DNA from: Rhizobium glycinendophyticum
GTDB taxonomy: Bacteria > Pseudomonadota > Alphaproteobacteria > Rhizobiales > Rhizobiaceae
Direction of reading: 5' to 3'
Length of the DNA: 64,000 nt
NCBI RefSeq assembly: GCF_006443685.1
Contig: NZ_VFYP01000002.1
Span: 62,001-126,000, forward strand
The position numbers and the translations under genes were made by a program. Below, in pieces: positions 8,019 to 18,260 of this stretch. Position 1 is the first letter of the stretch, and every line of letters starts with the position of its first letter. The notes below the pieces were generated by a model. That model was given only the letters and a program-made list of their open reading frames with translations. It did no database searches and was not told the DNA's origin.

Positions 8019-8331
8019 AACGCTGGCGACGCGTGTTTCTTGTAAGACAAGCGTACAGCGCAAGTCCGATAAACTCCGGAGAGGCAACAGGATTTCGACT
8101 GGACTTCGTGATCGACATCTAGCAAATCGGCCAAGCGCATTCTGTCTCAGAAGACCGATTGCAAGCTCGTGCTTTCCACAGTGGCTGGGCAAGCTCTTAT
8201 GTCGTCCACAGCCAATTGAACTCTGAGCATCGCCACCTAAGGAGTTGTAAACTCATACTCCGTAGAGAATGGTCTTTTAATTGTATATCGCGGACAGAGT
8301 CGCTTTAAGCGCTCTCCCGCCCTCATTTCCG

Positions 8332-8640
8332 ATGTGGAAGATGGTACCTTTGTCAGAACCAACAGACCTTCACAACGTGCTCCTTCTGGCCAAAGTCATC
8401 GTAATGGCCTTTGCCGTCCATCCATGGTTGTTGTGTTGGTGGAAGTTTTCAGACGCCTTCACTGAATTATTCAGTCCTCGAATTGATTTGCTGTCCCCGC
8501 CAAAGCAGATGGAAGCGCCACTGAACATGGGCGATTCCATCCGAGGGCTTTTGATTTCAGGTGTCCTCGTGATAATTGGATTTTTTGGATTTCTCGGCAT
8601 GATCGCAGATGTGCTGTTTGCCCTAGGCATACGACCGTAA
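8332..8640 (+). CDS. Small two-helix membrane protein, unknown
   Basis: An open frame runs from TTG 8281; ATG 8332 is chosen, giving 102 aa. Two hydrophobic stretches are visible: L-L-L-A-K-V-I-V-M-A-F-A-V-H-P-W-L-L near residues 18-38, and G-L-L-I-S-G-V-L-V-I-I-G-F-F-G-F-L-G near 72-98. The Shine-Dalgarno is weak. It lies alone between the protease unit and the SIR2 gene. I recognise no family, and it could be a chance frame. Confidence 0.4.
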   Translation: MWKMVPLSEPTDLHNVLLLAKVIVMAFAVHPWLLCWWKFSDAFTELFSPRIDLLSPPKQMEAPLNMGDSIRGLLISGVLVIIGFFGFLGMIADVLFALGIRP

Positions 8641-9329
8641 ACGTAGCCAACGGCTAGCGACGTTCTGAACATTCTTTTTAGGGTCGCTCGGAGGGAACCT
8701 GTCTAACGACATCAGCTCCCTAAACGGCTTACTGCGTTGAGTGCCTCGATACCAACCTAATCCCCTTGGCGGTTAGATCACCGCTTGACCGCCAGAACAT
8801 GTTTGTCTTTTTGTACAGCAGCTGAATTACAGGGTGCATGCTTGTCAGCTCGCTTCTAGCCAAATCGGGTGAATGTCCGTGTGGTTCAGACGCCTTGGTC
8901 AGGGTGTGCTCCTATACAATTCGCCTTGCCATTCGAGCCTTTCTCGTCATGCTTGTAATGACGATGGACGGAGGATTCGAGTGATACCTTCAAAAGGCAT
9001 GTAACGAGGCACCGATTAGCGAATGGCCGATTTTCAATGCCACACACCCCGTCATGGATCATGACAGGCAGCGCGGCATTCCCCGGGAGGCCTGATCAAG
9101 AAGCGGTCGGAAGAACATGGGCCTAGGAGGCGCTGCTGGAGCCAAGGGTCTATCGCTGATCGCGATCATTAAAGCGGACGACGCAATGGAAAAAGACGTC
9201 GCAAGTCTTCGATCCCATGGCATTGGAAGGCGGCGAGACAGCATTTGATCTCCCTCAATGCAGATATCGGTTCAGATCAAAATCCAACGAAGAACCTGTA
9301 GCTGAACGCTATTTTTTTGGAGATCACAT
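8641..9329. other. Gene-poor stretch upstream of the SIR2 gene
   Basis: 689 bases without a convincing gene. A 44-codon frame at 9117-9248 (ATG after GGAAGAAC) is the only forward candidate, and I cannot support it. The Shine-Dalgarno TTTTGGAGATC just before 9330 serves the SIR2 gene. Confidence 0.5.
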
Positions 9330-12300
9330 TTGAGATTTCTTGCAGGCGGCCCCGCGATTCCCGATGAACTCCTTGTTGCCCGTGACAACGGGCGTGTCAT
9401 ATTTTTTTGCGGAGCAGGTGTTTCCCGAGCACGAACCGGTTTGCCAGATTTTTTCGGCCTCGCCGAGGCCGTCATAAAGGAACTTAGAGTTCCGGCGACT
9501 AGTCCAGCCCATAAGATTCTTGCTGAAGCGAGGGATATTGAGAACCGCACCGGGGTCGCCGGTCTTATCTCAGCAGATAAGCTCTTCGGCCTCCTCGAAC
9601 GGGATTATCTTCGCCGTGACATCGAAGCGGCAGTGGCAAAGTCTCTTCGCCCGAAAGACAACGCCGATCTGTCCGCACATCAAATATTGTTGGACCTTGC
9701 TACCGCTCCGAATGGAAGGGTCCAATTGGTTACAACGAATTTCGACCGCTTATTTAATGAATGCAAGGCTGGCGTGGGATGCTCGCAGTTCCCGCGCCTT
9801 CCCGATCCCGCCCGCCAAGGCGATATTGACGGAATCGTCTACTTGCATGGCCGGGCGACAGCTGAGTACGACGCAGCTGAAAACGAAGGATTTGTGCTTT
9901 CGAGCGCAAGTTTCGGCAGAGCTTATCTGTCGGATGGCTGGGCAACCTCGTTTTTCAAAGAGATTCTAAAACGCTTTGTGGTGGTTTTCGTCGGTTACAC
10001 TGCTGATGATCCACCCGTCCAATATCTTCTAGAAGCATTAAATCTTGATTTGGGCACCCTCGAAGGGGTGTACGCCTTTCAATCAGGGGCGCAAGACGAG
10101 GCGGTCGAACGCTGGAGGCACAAAGGCGTTCAAGCCATTCCTTACGATCCAAAAGCTCAGCATGAAGCGCTCTGGAAGACGTTGGAGGCATGGTCGGTAC
10201 GGGCCCGTGATATCGACGGTTGGCATAATGGTGTACTTCGGAAGGCCCTTGAAGGGCCGAGAAATCTAGCAGCACATGAACGCGGTCAGGTCGCCCACAT
10301 AGTGAGTACGCCCGAAGGCGCGAAGCGATTTGCGACGTACGACCAGACGCTACCAGCAGAGTGGCTGTGTGTGTTCGACCAGGGGGTCCGCTTCGCCAGG
10401 CCCAGTCATCTCTGGGTGAATCATCAGCGTGGCCCATATGTTGATCCCTTCGACCTCTACGGCTTGGACACAGATGACCCTCCTAAGCAAATCGATCCCG
10501 ACGACCATTTCCCGAAGAGAGAGATACCACGCTCGGCTTGGAGTGCCTTCGATGTCAATCCTGGAGATTTCACCGGCAGCAGTCCTAATCTATCTTCGCC
10601 TCTTCGGGGCTACGGCTCCACTGCACCAGCAGCGATTCCACTTCGACTTCAAATTATTGGGGATTGGATCACGAAAGTAGCTCATAGTCCCACAGCAGTA
10701 TGGTGGGCCGGGCGGCAAGTCGGGCTCAATCCAGAGCTGTGCGAACGTATTCGATGGGAACTAAGACAAGATGGAGCCGATTCAGATGTTCGCAGGTGTT
10801 GGCGCTTACTTTTTGAAAGCTGGGCGCACCGGCCGCGACCTCATCGGCGCGAATGGTATGAACTTCAGGAAGCAACCAAGCTGGATGGTTGGACTTCGAC
10901 AGCTATCAGAGAACTCGGATCGATAAGTCGTCCATACTTGACGGCAAAGCCCCCTTATCTCGAAGGGCCTATCCCGCCGGACCCAGAGGCTACAGTCGAT
11001 ATTGACCGCGTTGTTCGAGCGGATGTGGAATATCCAGATGTCACGATGGACGTTTCAGTACCGGCTGAGCTTTCTCTTCAATTAATACGCGAATGTCGGC
11101 GCAACCTGGAAACCGCTCTTGATCTTGAAACCGAGACCGGCGGCTTTGATCTTGACCGGATCAGTCCGATCAACCGTGATCCGGACCCCCAAATTGATGG
11201 ACATGAACGCTTCCGAGGTCTTAGCAGGCTCGTACTAAGCTACGTGAAGATGCTGAGTGCCTACCTTGAAGTAAATGCGACAGCCTGTCGTAGAGAAATG
11301 ATGACTTGGCCGTTGGATGACGACACCATATTTGCAAGGCTTAGAATTTGGGCTCTTGGGAACGATAAAATGGTGCCGGAGTCTAGCGTTTCCGAGACCA
11401 TGGACATGATCAGTCGAGATGCCTTCTGGTCTCCATACCATCAGCGAGATTTGCTTTTGTCCATCAAGCAGCGATGGGAAAGCCTTGGGGCAACAGAAAA
11501 GTCGGAGTTCGAACGGCGAATTTGTGAAGGTCCTGCTCGGTGGGAAGAGGAAGATCAGGAAAAATATGATGAGAGGCGAGCATGGGCTGTTGCTTCACGT
11601 ATTCAATGGCTCGCATCCAATACAGACGGTTTAAGCTTTGATGTGACCGGGTTGCTCGCCGAGCTACGTATATCAGCACCAGATTGGAACCCCGGTTACG
11701 CAGATGGAGCAACCGAGTCTTTGGAAGGACGCGGTGGGGTTGTTCAAAAGGACAAAGACATCTCCTCGCTCAATAATATGCCAGCTTCGGAGGTGCTTGC
11801 TTTTTCGCGCCAAGCATCCAGCAACAGGCGTGAATTTCTCGTCGAACGCGACCCTTTTGCAGGACTTGTTGAGAAGTATCCTCTTCGAGCTTTAGCCGCA
11901 CTTACCTATGCAGCGAGGACTAACGAATTCCCACAATGGGCGTGGGATCGTTTTCTTTCAGCCGACGCGAGAACGTCGGACAAGGAACGCTTAATCTGCC
12001 TGATCGCAGAGAGGGTCATCCGTTATCCGGTAGATTGCCTAACTTTCATTATTAGGCCGCTTGCCCGTTGGTTTAAAACGGTCGCGGGAAAACTGTCTCG
12101 CTCGGATGTGAGCGTCTTCGATCAACTGTTCTCTAAACTTGTTGAAATCCTGAAGGCGAACCCCGAGAGTGGAGTGTCGGCGATTATTCGTGGCAACAAG
12201 GAGCCGGACTGGACGATGGAGGCAATCAATGCTCCCGTTGGAAATCTGGCGGATGCCCTGATCCAAGACCCGAGAAAAGATGGATTGACTGCAAAGCAAG

Positions 12301-13172
12301 GGTTTCCGGCCAAGTGGCTTGCTCACGTGGAGGGCTTGCTTAATCTGCCGGGCGATCTCCGCCGTCACGCACTGGTAATCTTCTCGCACCAAATCAGTTG
12401 GCTCGATGCTGTCGATCCTGACTGGACACGCTCAAATATCCTGCCGGTGTTGGACGGAGAGGATACTCTCGACGAAGATGCGATGTGGGCAGGATTCCTC
12501 TGGGCTGCAAGGGTGCCAAACACCGAACTTTACCAATTGCTAAAACCTCATCTGCTTAGGCGAGCGCGTGAGAAAAACTCCGGTCGGCGTGGCTACAACC
12601 AGGTGATCGCGGGAATGCTGCTGGCTGGATGGGCCAGTCGTGACCAATCAGGTGAGAAGCTCATAAGCGATCAGGAATTCCATGATCTTCTTACCACTTC
12701 GGACGATGACCTTCGTCAAAACGTGATTTGGCAAGCGAAGAGCTTCGCAGACGACAAGGATGCAACTGTACCGGAGACAGGCCTCAATTGGTCCGAGCTG
12801 CTTGTCATGCTCCTAAAAGATGTATGGCCCAAGCAGAAGGCAGCGAAATCTCCGGCAATCTCTTCTCGCCTTTGCGACCTAGCGCTCTCAGCGGAAGATA
12901 ATTTCGAAGTAATGGTAGATTCTATCCTGCCACTTGTCTCAAAGATCGAGGGCGACCAAATGTATTCACCTATAGCCGACAGCACAGAAAACACTGTTAT
13001 AGAACAGTTTCCTTCTAAATTTTTGGAATTGTTATATGCGGTTTTGCCCGAAAACGCGAAATCGTGGCCCTACGGAGCTGCTCGCGCACTTAAGCGCATC
13101 GGCGAAGCCGAACCATTCCTGAAAACCGATGTCCGGATGCTTGAGTTGCTGCGAAGGCTTGAATTTGGTTGA
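9330..13172 (+). CDS. Large SIR2-domain protein (1280 aa), probable defence effector
   Basis: The start is TTG 9330 with GGAG 8-10 bases upstream; no earlier start fits. Residues ~20-290 are a SIR2-type NAD-binding domain: GAGVS (28-32), T-N-F-D with N137 and D139, L-H-G with H173, and G-Y-T-A-D-D-P-P-V-Q-Y-L-L, so the Asn/His pair needed for NAD hydrolysis is present. The remaining ~990 residues are helical with no motif I can name; the C-terminal part, with F-L-W-A-A-R-V-P-N, resembles the region called DUF4020 in SIR2-containing proteins (tentative). Many bacterial SIR2 effectors kill infected cells by depleting NAD+. A STAND NTPase-nuclease gene follows 147 bp downstream on the same strand, which suggests a two-gene system. 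Lack of zinc cysteines argues against a classical deacetylase. Confidence 0.82.
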   Translation: MRFLAGGPAIPDELLVARDNGRVIFFCGAGVSRARTGLPDFFGLAEAVIKELRVPATSPAHKILAEARDIENRTGVAGLISADKLFGLLERDYLRRDIEAAVAKSLRPKDNADLSAHQILLDLATAPNGRVQLVTTNFDRLFNECKAGVGCSQFPRLPDPARQGDIDGIVYLHGRATAEYDAAENEGFVLSSASFGRAYLSDGWATSFFKEILKRFVVVFVGYTADDPPVQYLLEALNLDLGTLEGVYAFQSGAQDEAVERWRHKGVQAIPYDPKAQHEALWKTLEAWSVRARDIDGWHNGVLRKALEGPRNLAAHERGQVAHIVSTPEGAKRFATYDQTLPAEWLCVFDQGVRFARPSHLWVNHQRGPYVDPFDLYGLDTDDPPKQIDPDDHFPKREIPRSAWSAFDVNPGDFTGSSPNLSSPLRGYGSTAPAAIPLRLQIIGDWITKVAHSPTAVWWAGRQVGLNPELCERIRWELRQDGADSDVRRCWRLLFESWAHRPRPHRREWYELQEATKLDGWTSTAIRELGSISRPYLTAKPPYLEGPIPPDPEATVDIDRVVRADVEYPDVTMDVSVPAELSLQLIRECRRNLETALDLETETGGFDLDRISPINRDPDPQIDGHERFRGLSRLVLSYVKMLSAYLEVNATACRREMMTWPLDDDTIFARLRIWALGNDKMVPESSVSETMDMISRDAFWSPYHQRDLLLSIKQRWESLGATEKSEFERRICEGPARWEEEDQEKYDERRAWAVASRIQWLASNTDGLSFDVTGLLAELRISAPDWNPGYADGATESLEGRGGVVQKDKDISSLNNMPASEVLAFSRQASSNRREFLVERDPFAGLVEKYPLRALAALTYAARTNEFPQWAWDRFLSADARTSDKERLICLIAERVIRYPVDCLTFIIRPLARWFKTVAGKLSRSDVSVFDQLFSKLVEILKANPESGVSAIIRGNKEPDWTMEAINAPVGNLADALIQDPRKDGLTAKQGFPAKWLAHVEGLLNLPGDLRRHALVIFSHQISWLDAVDPDWTRSNILPVLDGEDTLDEDAMWAGFLWAARVPNTELYQLLKPHLLRRAREKNSGRRGYNQVIAGMLLAGWASRDQSGEKLISDQEFHDLLTTSDDDLRQNVIWQAKSFADDKDATVPETGLNWSELLVMLLKDVWPKQKAAKSPAISSRLCDLALSAEDNFEVMVDSILPLVSKIEGDQMYSPIADSTENTVIEQFPSKFLELLYAVLPENAKSWPYGAARALKRIGEAEPFLKTDVRMLELLRRLEFG

Positions 13173-13319
13173 GTCCGCAGTCATCGTTCGAACCATACCA
13201 ACCTTTGAGAACCGAATTTCCGCTCGCCTGCGTGATAGGTCTCTGTCCACACTCAGCCCCTCCGGACGGGGTACTCGCCTGCAGTTCGTAATCTTTGATC
13301 AGTCGTAGGTGAACGGTCG

Positions 13320-16300
13320 ATGGATGAATTTATAGAGCTTCGTCGCAATTTTTACGCCGTTCCGAAGGACGTATCAAATCTGGCCGACTACGAAGAGATG
13401 CCGCGTTGGGCCTTCTCATCGGCAATTCATTGGGATGATCTAGAGAGTGAATATCGGACCATCATTCTCGCAGAGGCTGGGTCTGGGAAAACCATAGAAA
13501 TACAGCAAGCGACGAAGAGGGTCAGAGCGGCCGGGAAGCATGCATTTTTCATTCGTCTCGAATATCTTCTGGATGGAATAGAAGATGCATTCGATGACCC
13601 GCAGACGGGTACGTTCGATGAATTTGACTGCTGGCTCAGGTCTGATGATGAAGGTTGGTTGTTCCTAGACTCTGTCGACGAAGCGAGACTCAGCGATCCC
13701 CGGGACTTCGAAAAGTCGATCAGAAAGCTAGCCAGAAAACTCGGGTCGGCGTGTCAACGTACCCATATCTTCATAACGAGCAGGATTTCAGAATGGCGTC
13801 CAAAGACTGACCTTGATCTTCTTGTCGCCCAGCTACCTTATCAGGCTGAAGCTGGAGCGATCCGACCTAACGTCGATATGGCGGGGCCGGAACGCGTGGA
13901 TGAGGTGCTCTTCCCCGATATTGAGGATGATGGCGAAACATCAAAGCCTGAAAAAATGCGAGGGACGTTTCGCGTCGTCACTCTTGGTCCTTTAGATGAT
14001 GACCAGGTTAAGCAATTGGCTCAGGCATTAAACGTCACGAATGAAAGGGAATTCTTCGACCAGATCGAAAGAAGAGATGTCAGAGATTACCTCTCGCGCC
14101 CCCAAGATTTTATTGAGTTGGTCAGCTTCTGGAAGACAAACGGGCGTATTGGTACGCGTGCAGAGTTGCTGGAAGCGGATATCGAACAGAGGCTTCGGGA
14201 GCGCGATCCAAATCGAGACCGGCTAAAACCGCTGACTTGGAGCAAAGCATATCTTGGCGCAAAGCGACTTGCTGCTGCAGTGACGTATCAGAAAATGTCT
14301 CGCATTCAGGTGCCAGACAGTCAGTTGCGCCTCGACTGCATCGATCCTTCGAAGGTGCTGGACGATTGGTTGGCGGACGACATTTCTTCCCTTTTATCCC
14401 GCCCAATTTTCGACCAAGCAATATACGGTACGGTTCGATTTCATCATCGTTCTGTTCGCGAGTTCCTTTGTGCAGCTTGGCTACTGGAACTGATTGCAGA
14501 AGGGAAATCCCGCCGCGAAATCGAAAACTTGTTGTTCAGGGTGCAATATGGCCTTGAAGTCGTTGTGCCCACCTCCAAGCCAATACTCCCTTGGCTGTCC
14601 ATCGGCGATCAACGTATTCGCGAACGAGTGATGAAGATCGCACCGGAAGTTCTTTTTCACGATGGTGATCCAACGAAACTTCCCCACGATGATCGAGCGG
14701 CGATCATTAGAGACGTGTGCAACCGAATCAAACAGGAAACGCTATTCCGCTCTTCATTGGATTATTCAGCGATAAGGCGTTTCGCGACCGATGACTTGGA
14801 GCATACGGTCAACCGCCTGCTTGTCCTCCACAAAAGCGACCCCAACCTGAACACCCTTCTTCTTGGATTTGTTTGGCAAGGAAAGTACGCCTCATGCCGG
14901 GATATTGCGTTTGAGATCGCCATTGATCCGGCTCAGGATAAGTACAGCCGAATTGCTGCCGTACGGGCTTTGGATGTGGTGGGGGTCAACCAGCAGAAAA
15001 CGGATGCAGCCACGTTGATCGTAAGATCGAGACCTCATGCCAGCAGACGGTTATTATCTGAGGTGGTCGATCTGTTCGTACCAGAGCACCTGCCTATCAG
15101 CGAGCTTTTGGCTTGCCTGGAACATACCATCGAGCCGAAGGAGATAGGCCACTCTGACCTCGAACGATCTCTTAGAAATCTGGTCAGCCGCCTTTCAGAG
15201 GGCGACCTCGTTGAGACGCTTCATGGGCTGTCACCGCTGTTGAAGCGCTCACCGTTCGCGGAACGCAATCAGCTTGAGCTTTCAAAAGCTTTTAGATGGC
15301 TTCTTCCCATAGCAGCCAAGATCGCGGCACAATTGATCGCATTGAAATCTAGGCACGCCCTGGAACGCGACAGCCTTGTAGCAATATCCCTCACCTCTCT
15401 GGATAGGAACTGGAACGGGAACGGGAATGGCGATGAACGTCATAATTTTCAAGATGCCGTTAGGTCTTGGGGAGACCTCAACAGGGCGCTCTTCTGGTTT
15501 GACGTGGAGGATGCCCGAAAGCTTAAATTAGCTGAAAATGGTGAGCGACTAACCGATTGGTGGCATGCCCGGATTTTCAGGGACTACTGGGAATTCCGAG
15601 CTGAAGAACTCCCATATTTCATCGAGCAGATAGAAGAGCGTGAAGATCAGGATGACAAGCTCGTCGCATTGACCATGGCCTTACACCTTTATGTGCAGGC
15701 AGGAAGGCCACCCGTAGAATTGAGAGCCCTTCGCCGAAAGGTCAAAGGAAATTCGGAGCTGGAAGCTGTGATGAAGGGACGCCTTCGGCCTGCCAAACTT
15801 TCCGAAACGGAGCGGAAATGGAAAAAGCAGGATAGCGAATATAAGCGTCGACGCCGCGAACGAGAAAAGAGGTCTGCGGAAATATACGAGCAAAATCGGC
15901 AGTGGCTCATCGAGAACCACACCCAGATGCTGGACAATCGTGAAGCAGCGAAAGGGTCGGTCTGGCGTTGCCAGATGAACCTTCACTCAGAAATGCGCCA
16001 GTCTGCGCCAGACGGGAATAAATGGGCCTATTCCAATTGGCGTGACCTGGAAGTGATCTACGGTTCTGCTGTAGCCCAATCGTTTCGAGATAGCATGGTG
16101 GCCTATTGGCGCGAGTATCAGCCGACTCTACGATCTGAGGGCTTAGAAAATCCGAACAGAGTTCCGGAGGCCATCGTTCTTGGCCTCAGCGGAATCGCCA
16201 TTGAAAGCAGCGAAACCATCGATTGGCCGTCCGGGCTGACGAAAGCGGAAGCAGACCTAGCAGTGCGGTACGCATTGTGGGAAATGAACGGATTTCCGGC

Positions 16301-17681
16301 ATGGCTGGTGAGTTTGAGCAAAGCGTTTCCTGAGATCGTTCATGACCGATTTGCTGGCGAGATCGAATGGGAAGTCACTACGTCTGGCAACGAGGTTGAA
16401 CCCAATTACATTTTGTCAGATTTGCTATGGCATGGCCATGACCTTCAAATTTTCATCTCTCGGACAATTATCGACATACTTCAACGTCGACTTCCTAAGA
16501 GCTACCGTAGTCTAGAAAATGCTCTTCTTATTGTTGTTCGTGACGAGGTGATATCGGACAAGGAAATATCGATATTTGCTTCGAACGTGATTGCGAAGAC
16601 ATCAGATTTCATAACCAAATCCTTCCTTGTTGCGCTCTTGGTCTCTGTTGATCCTGATCCTGGCATTGAGAGACTTCAAGACGTCCTTCGCGATCTCGAC
16701 GATGAACAATTGCGAACGGAGTTTTGTATGAATTTTGCCGTGCAGCTTTTAGGTGGCAGACGATCTGGTGGTAAGTTTCGGGAAAATTACAAAAATGCTC
16801 GGCACTTGCGACAGCTCTATTTTGTCCTCCATGAGAATATCAAGCGCAAGGATGACATCGAGCGCGCAGGTAAAGGCGTTTATTCTCCAGGCCTCCGAGA
16901 CGACGCCCAAGACGCGAGGAATACCGTTTTCAAGTTGCTGTGTGAGATTCCAGGTAAGGAGACCTACCTTGCACTCAAAGAAATTGCGGAGAACTATCCA
17001 GAAATCGAGACACGGGCTTGGATGATGACCCATGCCGTCGGGCGGTCTATCCAAGACTCTGATTTGTCCGCATGGCAGCCAAATGATGTGAAAGATTTTT
17101 CGCGCGAAGCTGAAATCCTGCCTTCCGATCACCGCCAATTATTCGAACTTGCGTGCTCGCGCCTTCTCGATCTCAAGGACGACCTGGAAAATGGTGACAC
17201 GAGCATAGCCGACATATTGGTCAACGCGACCAGGGAAACTCAACTGCGCAACTTCGTAGGAGGATGGCTTCGAGATCGCGCCCGTAGCCGGTACGTGGTT
17301 CCACAAGAGGACGAGCTAGCTGACGCGAAGAGACCGGACCTTCGTTTCTTGACAACCGGCTTTGACGGCCCTGTGCCAATCGAAGTTAAAATTGTCGACC
17401 GCTGGTCTGGCCCCAAGCTGTTTGAACGGGTCGAAAACCAGCTGTGCAACGATTACCTTCGTGACATGCGATCATCGAACGGTATTTTCTTATTGTTGCG
17501 AAACGGAAAACAATCGTCGTGGAACCATCCAGTTACTGGGGAAGGTTTGGATTTCAGCAAGCTTTGTGTGGCGCTGCAGGCGTATGCGGAGGCTTTGGTC
17601 GCAACTCGTTTCGACATTGATGCTGTAAGAATCATCGGAATCGATCTGACGCTCAGGGCGATACCGGCACGCACGTCGTAA
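13320..17681 (+). CDS. STAND/NACHT-like NTPase with C-terminal PD-(D/E)XK nuclease
   Basis: 1453 aa from ATG 13320 (GTAGGTGAA upstream). The P-loop AEAGSGKT is at 51-58 and Walker B WLFLDSVDEA at 113-122; the S-x-D-E ending is typical of NACHT/STAND switches. Residues ~240-1250 are long helical repeats suited to ligand sensing. A highly charged coiled-coil stretch (~840-870) lies within them. The C-terminus carries D1340 ... E1355-V-K1357 followed by E-N-Q-L-C-N-D-Y-L-R, the layout of PD-(D/E)XK restriction-type nucleases. The likely action is recognition of a phage component, NTP-driven activation and DNA cleavage, as in Avs proteins. I cannot match it to a named type, and no TIR or other effector replaces the nuclease. 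Pairing with the preceding SIR2 gene is inferred from orientation and spacing. Confidence 0.82.
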   Translation: MDEFIELRRNFYAVPKDVSNLADYEEMPRWAFSSAIHWDDLESEYRTIILAEAGSGKTIEIQQATKRVRAAGKHAFFIRLEYLLDGIEDAFDDPQTGTFDEFDCWLRSDDEGWLFLDSVDEARLSDPRDFEKSIRKLARKLGSACQRTHIFITSRISEWRPKTDLDLLVAQLPYQAEAGAIRPNVDMAGPERVDEVLFPDIEDDGETSKPEKMRGTFRVVTLGPLDDDQVKQLAQALNVTNEREFFDQIERRDVRDYLSRPQDFIELVSFWKTNGRIGTRAELLEADIEQRLRERDPNRDRLKPLTWSKAYLGAKRLAAAVTYQKMSRIQVPDSQLRLDCIDPSKVLDDWLADDISSLLSRPIFDQAIYGTVRFHHRSVREFLCAAWLLELIAEGKSRREIENLLFRVQYGLEVVVPTSKPILPWLSIGDQRIRERVMKIAPEVLFHDGDPTKLPHDDRAAIIRDVCNRIKQETLFRSSLDYSAIRRFATDDLEHTVNRLLVLHKSDPNLNTLLLGFVWQGKYASCRDIAFEIAIDPAQDKYSRIAAVRALDVVGVNQQKTDAATLIVRSRPHASRRLLSEVVDLFVPEHLPISELLACLEHTIEPKEIGHSDLERSLRNLVSRLSEGDLVETLHGLSPLLKRSPFAERNQLELSKAFRWLLPIAAKIAAQLIALKSRHALERDSLVAISLTSLDRNWNGNGNGDERHNFQDAVRSWGDLNRALFWFDVEDARKLKLAENGERLTDWWHARIFRDYWEFRAEELPYFIEQIEEREDQDDKLVALTMALHLYVQAGRPPVELRALRRKVKGNSELEAVMKGRLRPAKLSETERKWKKQDSEYKRRRREREKRSAEIYEQNRQWLIENHTQMLDNREAAKGSVWRCQMNLHSEMRQSAPDGNKWAYSNWRDLEVIYGSAVAQSFRDSMVAYWREYQPTLRSEGLENPNRVPEAIVLGLSGIAIESSETIDWPSGLTKAEADLAVRYALWEMNGFPAWLVSLSKAFPEIVHDRFAGEIEWEVTTSGNEVEPNYILSDLLWHGHDLQIFISRTIIDILQRRLPKSYRSLENALLIVVRDEVISDKEISIFASNVIAKTSDFITKSFLVALLVSVDPDPGIERLQDVLRDLDDEQLRTEFCMNFAVQLLGGRRSGGKFRENYKNARHLRQLYFVLHENIKRKDDIERAGKGVYSPGLRDDAQDARNTVFKLLCEIPGKETYLALKEIAENYPEIETRAWMMTHAVGRSIQDSDLSAWQPNDVKDFSREAEILPSDHRQLFELACSRLLDLKDDLENGDTSIADILVNATRETQLRNFVGGWLRDRARSRYVVPQEDELADAKRPDLRFLTTGFDGPVPIEVKIVDRWSGPKLFERVENQLCNDYLRDMRSSNGIFLLLRNGKQSSWNHPVTGEGLDFSKLCVALQAYAEALVATRFDIDAVRIIGIDLTLRAIPARTS

Positions 17682-17708
17682 AGCCCTCGTTCAGAACTCT
17701 GTGCGGCA

Positions 17709-18260
17709 TCACTGAAATGATGAAAACTCGTGAAACAGTATTTCGTCAGACCTGATGACAGCTTCCAATATAATCAAGCCATGGCGAATGAGATCGTTAT
17801 CTCGATCACATTCCGGGGTGTCCGGCTTCCAGCCCTTGCCGCCGTGAAACAGATTGTTTCGTGCCTGGCCAAGCTGCAACAAAAGGATTTTCAACTTATC
17901 AGCGCCTTGGTAGTCTGGTTCGGTCCATGCCCCGCTAGTTCCGTCCCAGACCTGTTTCTTCGGTGGGTTACGGATATAATAGTCCACGGCTTCCGCAAGT
18001 TGAGGCGTCTTTTCAACCCGTCTCCAAAATTCTTCACGCGCCTTGTCCGCTACCAACTGCGGATTCACGGTAAGGTCTCGACGATCCGGTCCTTTGTGCA
18101 CAAGTTGGCAGACCTTGGCTGCGTACTCATAGCGAGCGTAAATCGCGAAGAACGCAAAAGCGTCGTTCTCGCGAATGTGGAGATTGCCGATTGCTAACTC
18201 AGCAAAGGACATTTCGGTAGAGGGTTCAGGTTTCGACACGCTTCCAGTACCGTCTGTCAT
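17709..18260 (-). CDS. HEPN-type protein (183 aa)
   Basis: The C-terminal half contains R134-N-N-L-F-H139 followed by G-G-K-G, an R-X4-H motif in the R-N-x-x-x-H-G context typical of HEPN ribonuclease/toxin domains. Several helices precede it. The start (18258-18260) overlaps the stop of the upstream gene as ATGA, so the two are translationally coupled. It is the last of four leftward genes that begin with the CBASS nucleotidyltransferase. It may be an RNase effector or a structural partner of the larger HEPN protein. Confidence 0.7.
   Translation of the reverse strand: MTDGTGSVSKPEPSTEMSFAELAIGNLHIRENDAFAFFAIYARYEYAAKVCQLVHKGPDRRDLTVNPQLVADKAREEFWRRVEKTPQLAEAVDYYIRNPPKKQVWDGTSGAWTEPDYQGADKLKILLLQLGQARNNLFHGGKGWKPDTPECDRDNDLIRHGLIILEAVIRSDEILFHEFSSFQ

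Noticed and set aside
9117..9248. 44-codon open frame before the SIR2 gene
   Set aside because: Only a moderate ribosome-binding site, no coupling to neighbours and no family. Not enough to call it a gene.
17730..18197. Plus-strand frame opposite the small HEPN gene
   Set aside because: The minus-strand frame has the R-X4-H motif and an ATGA overlap with its neighbour; the opposite frame has neither.
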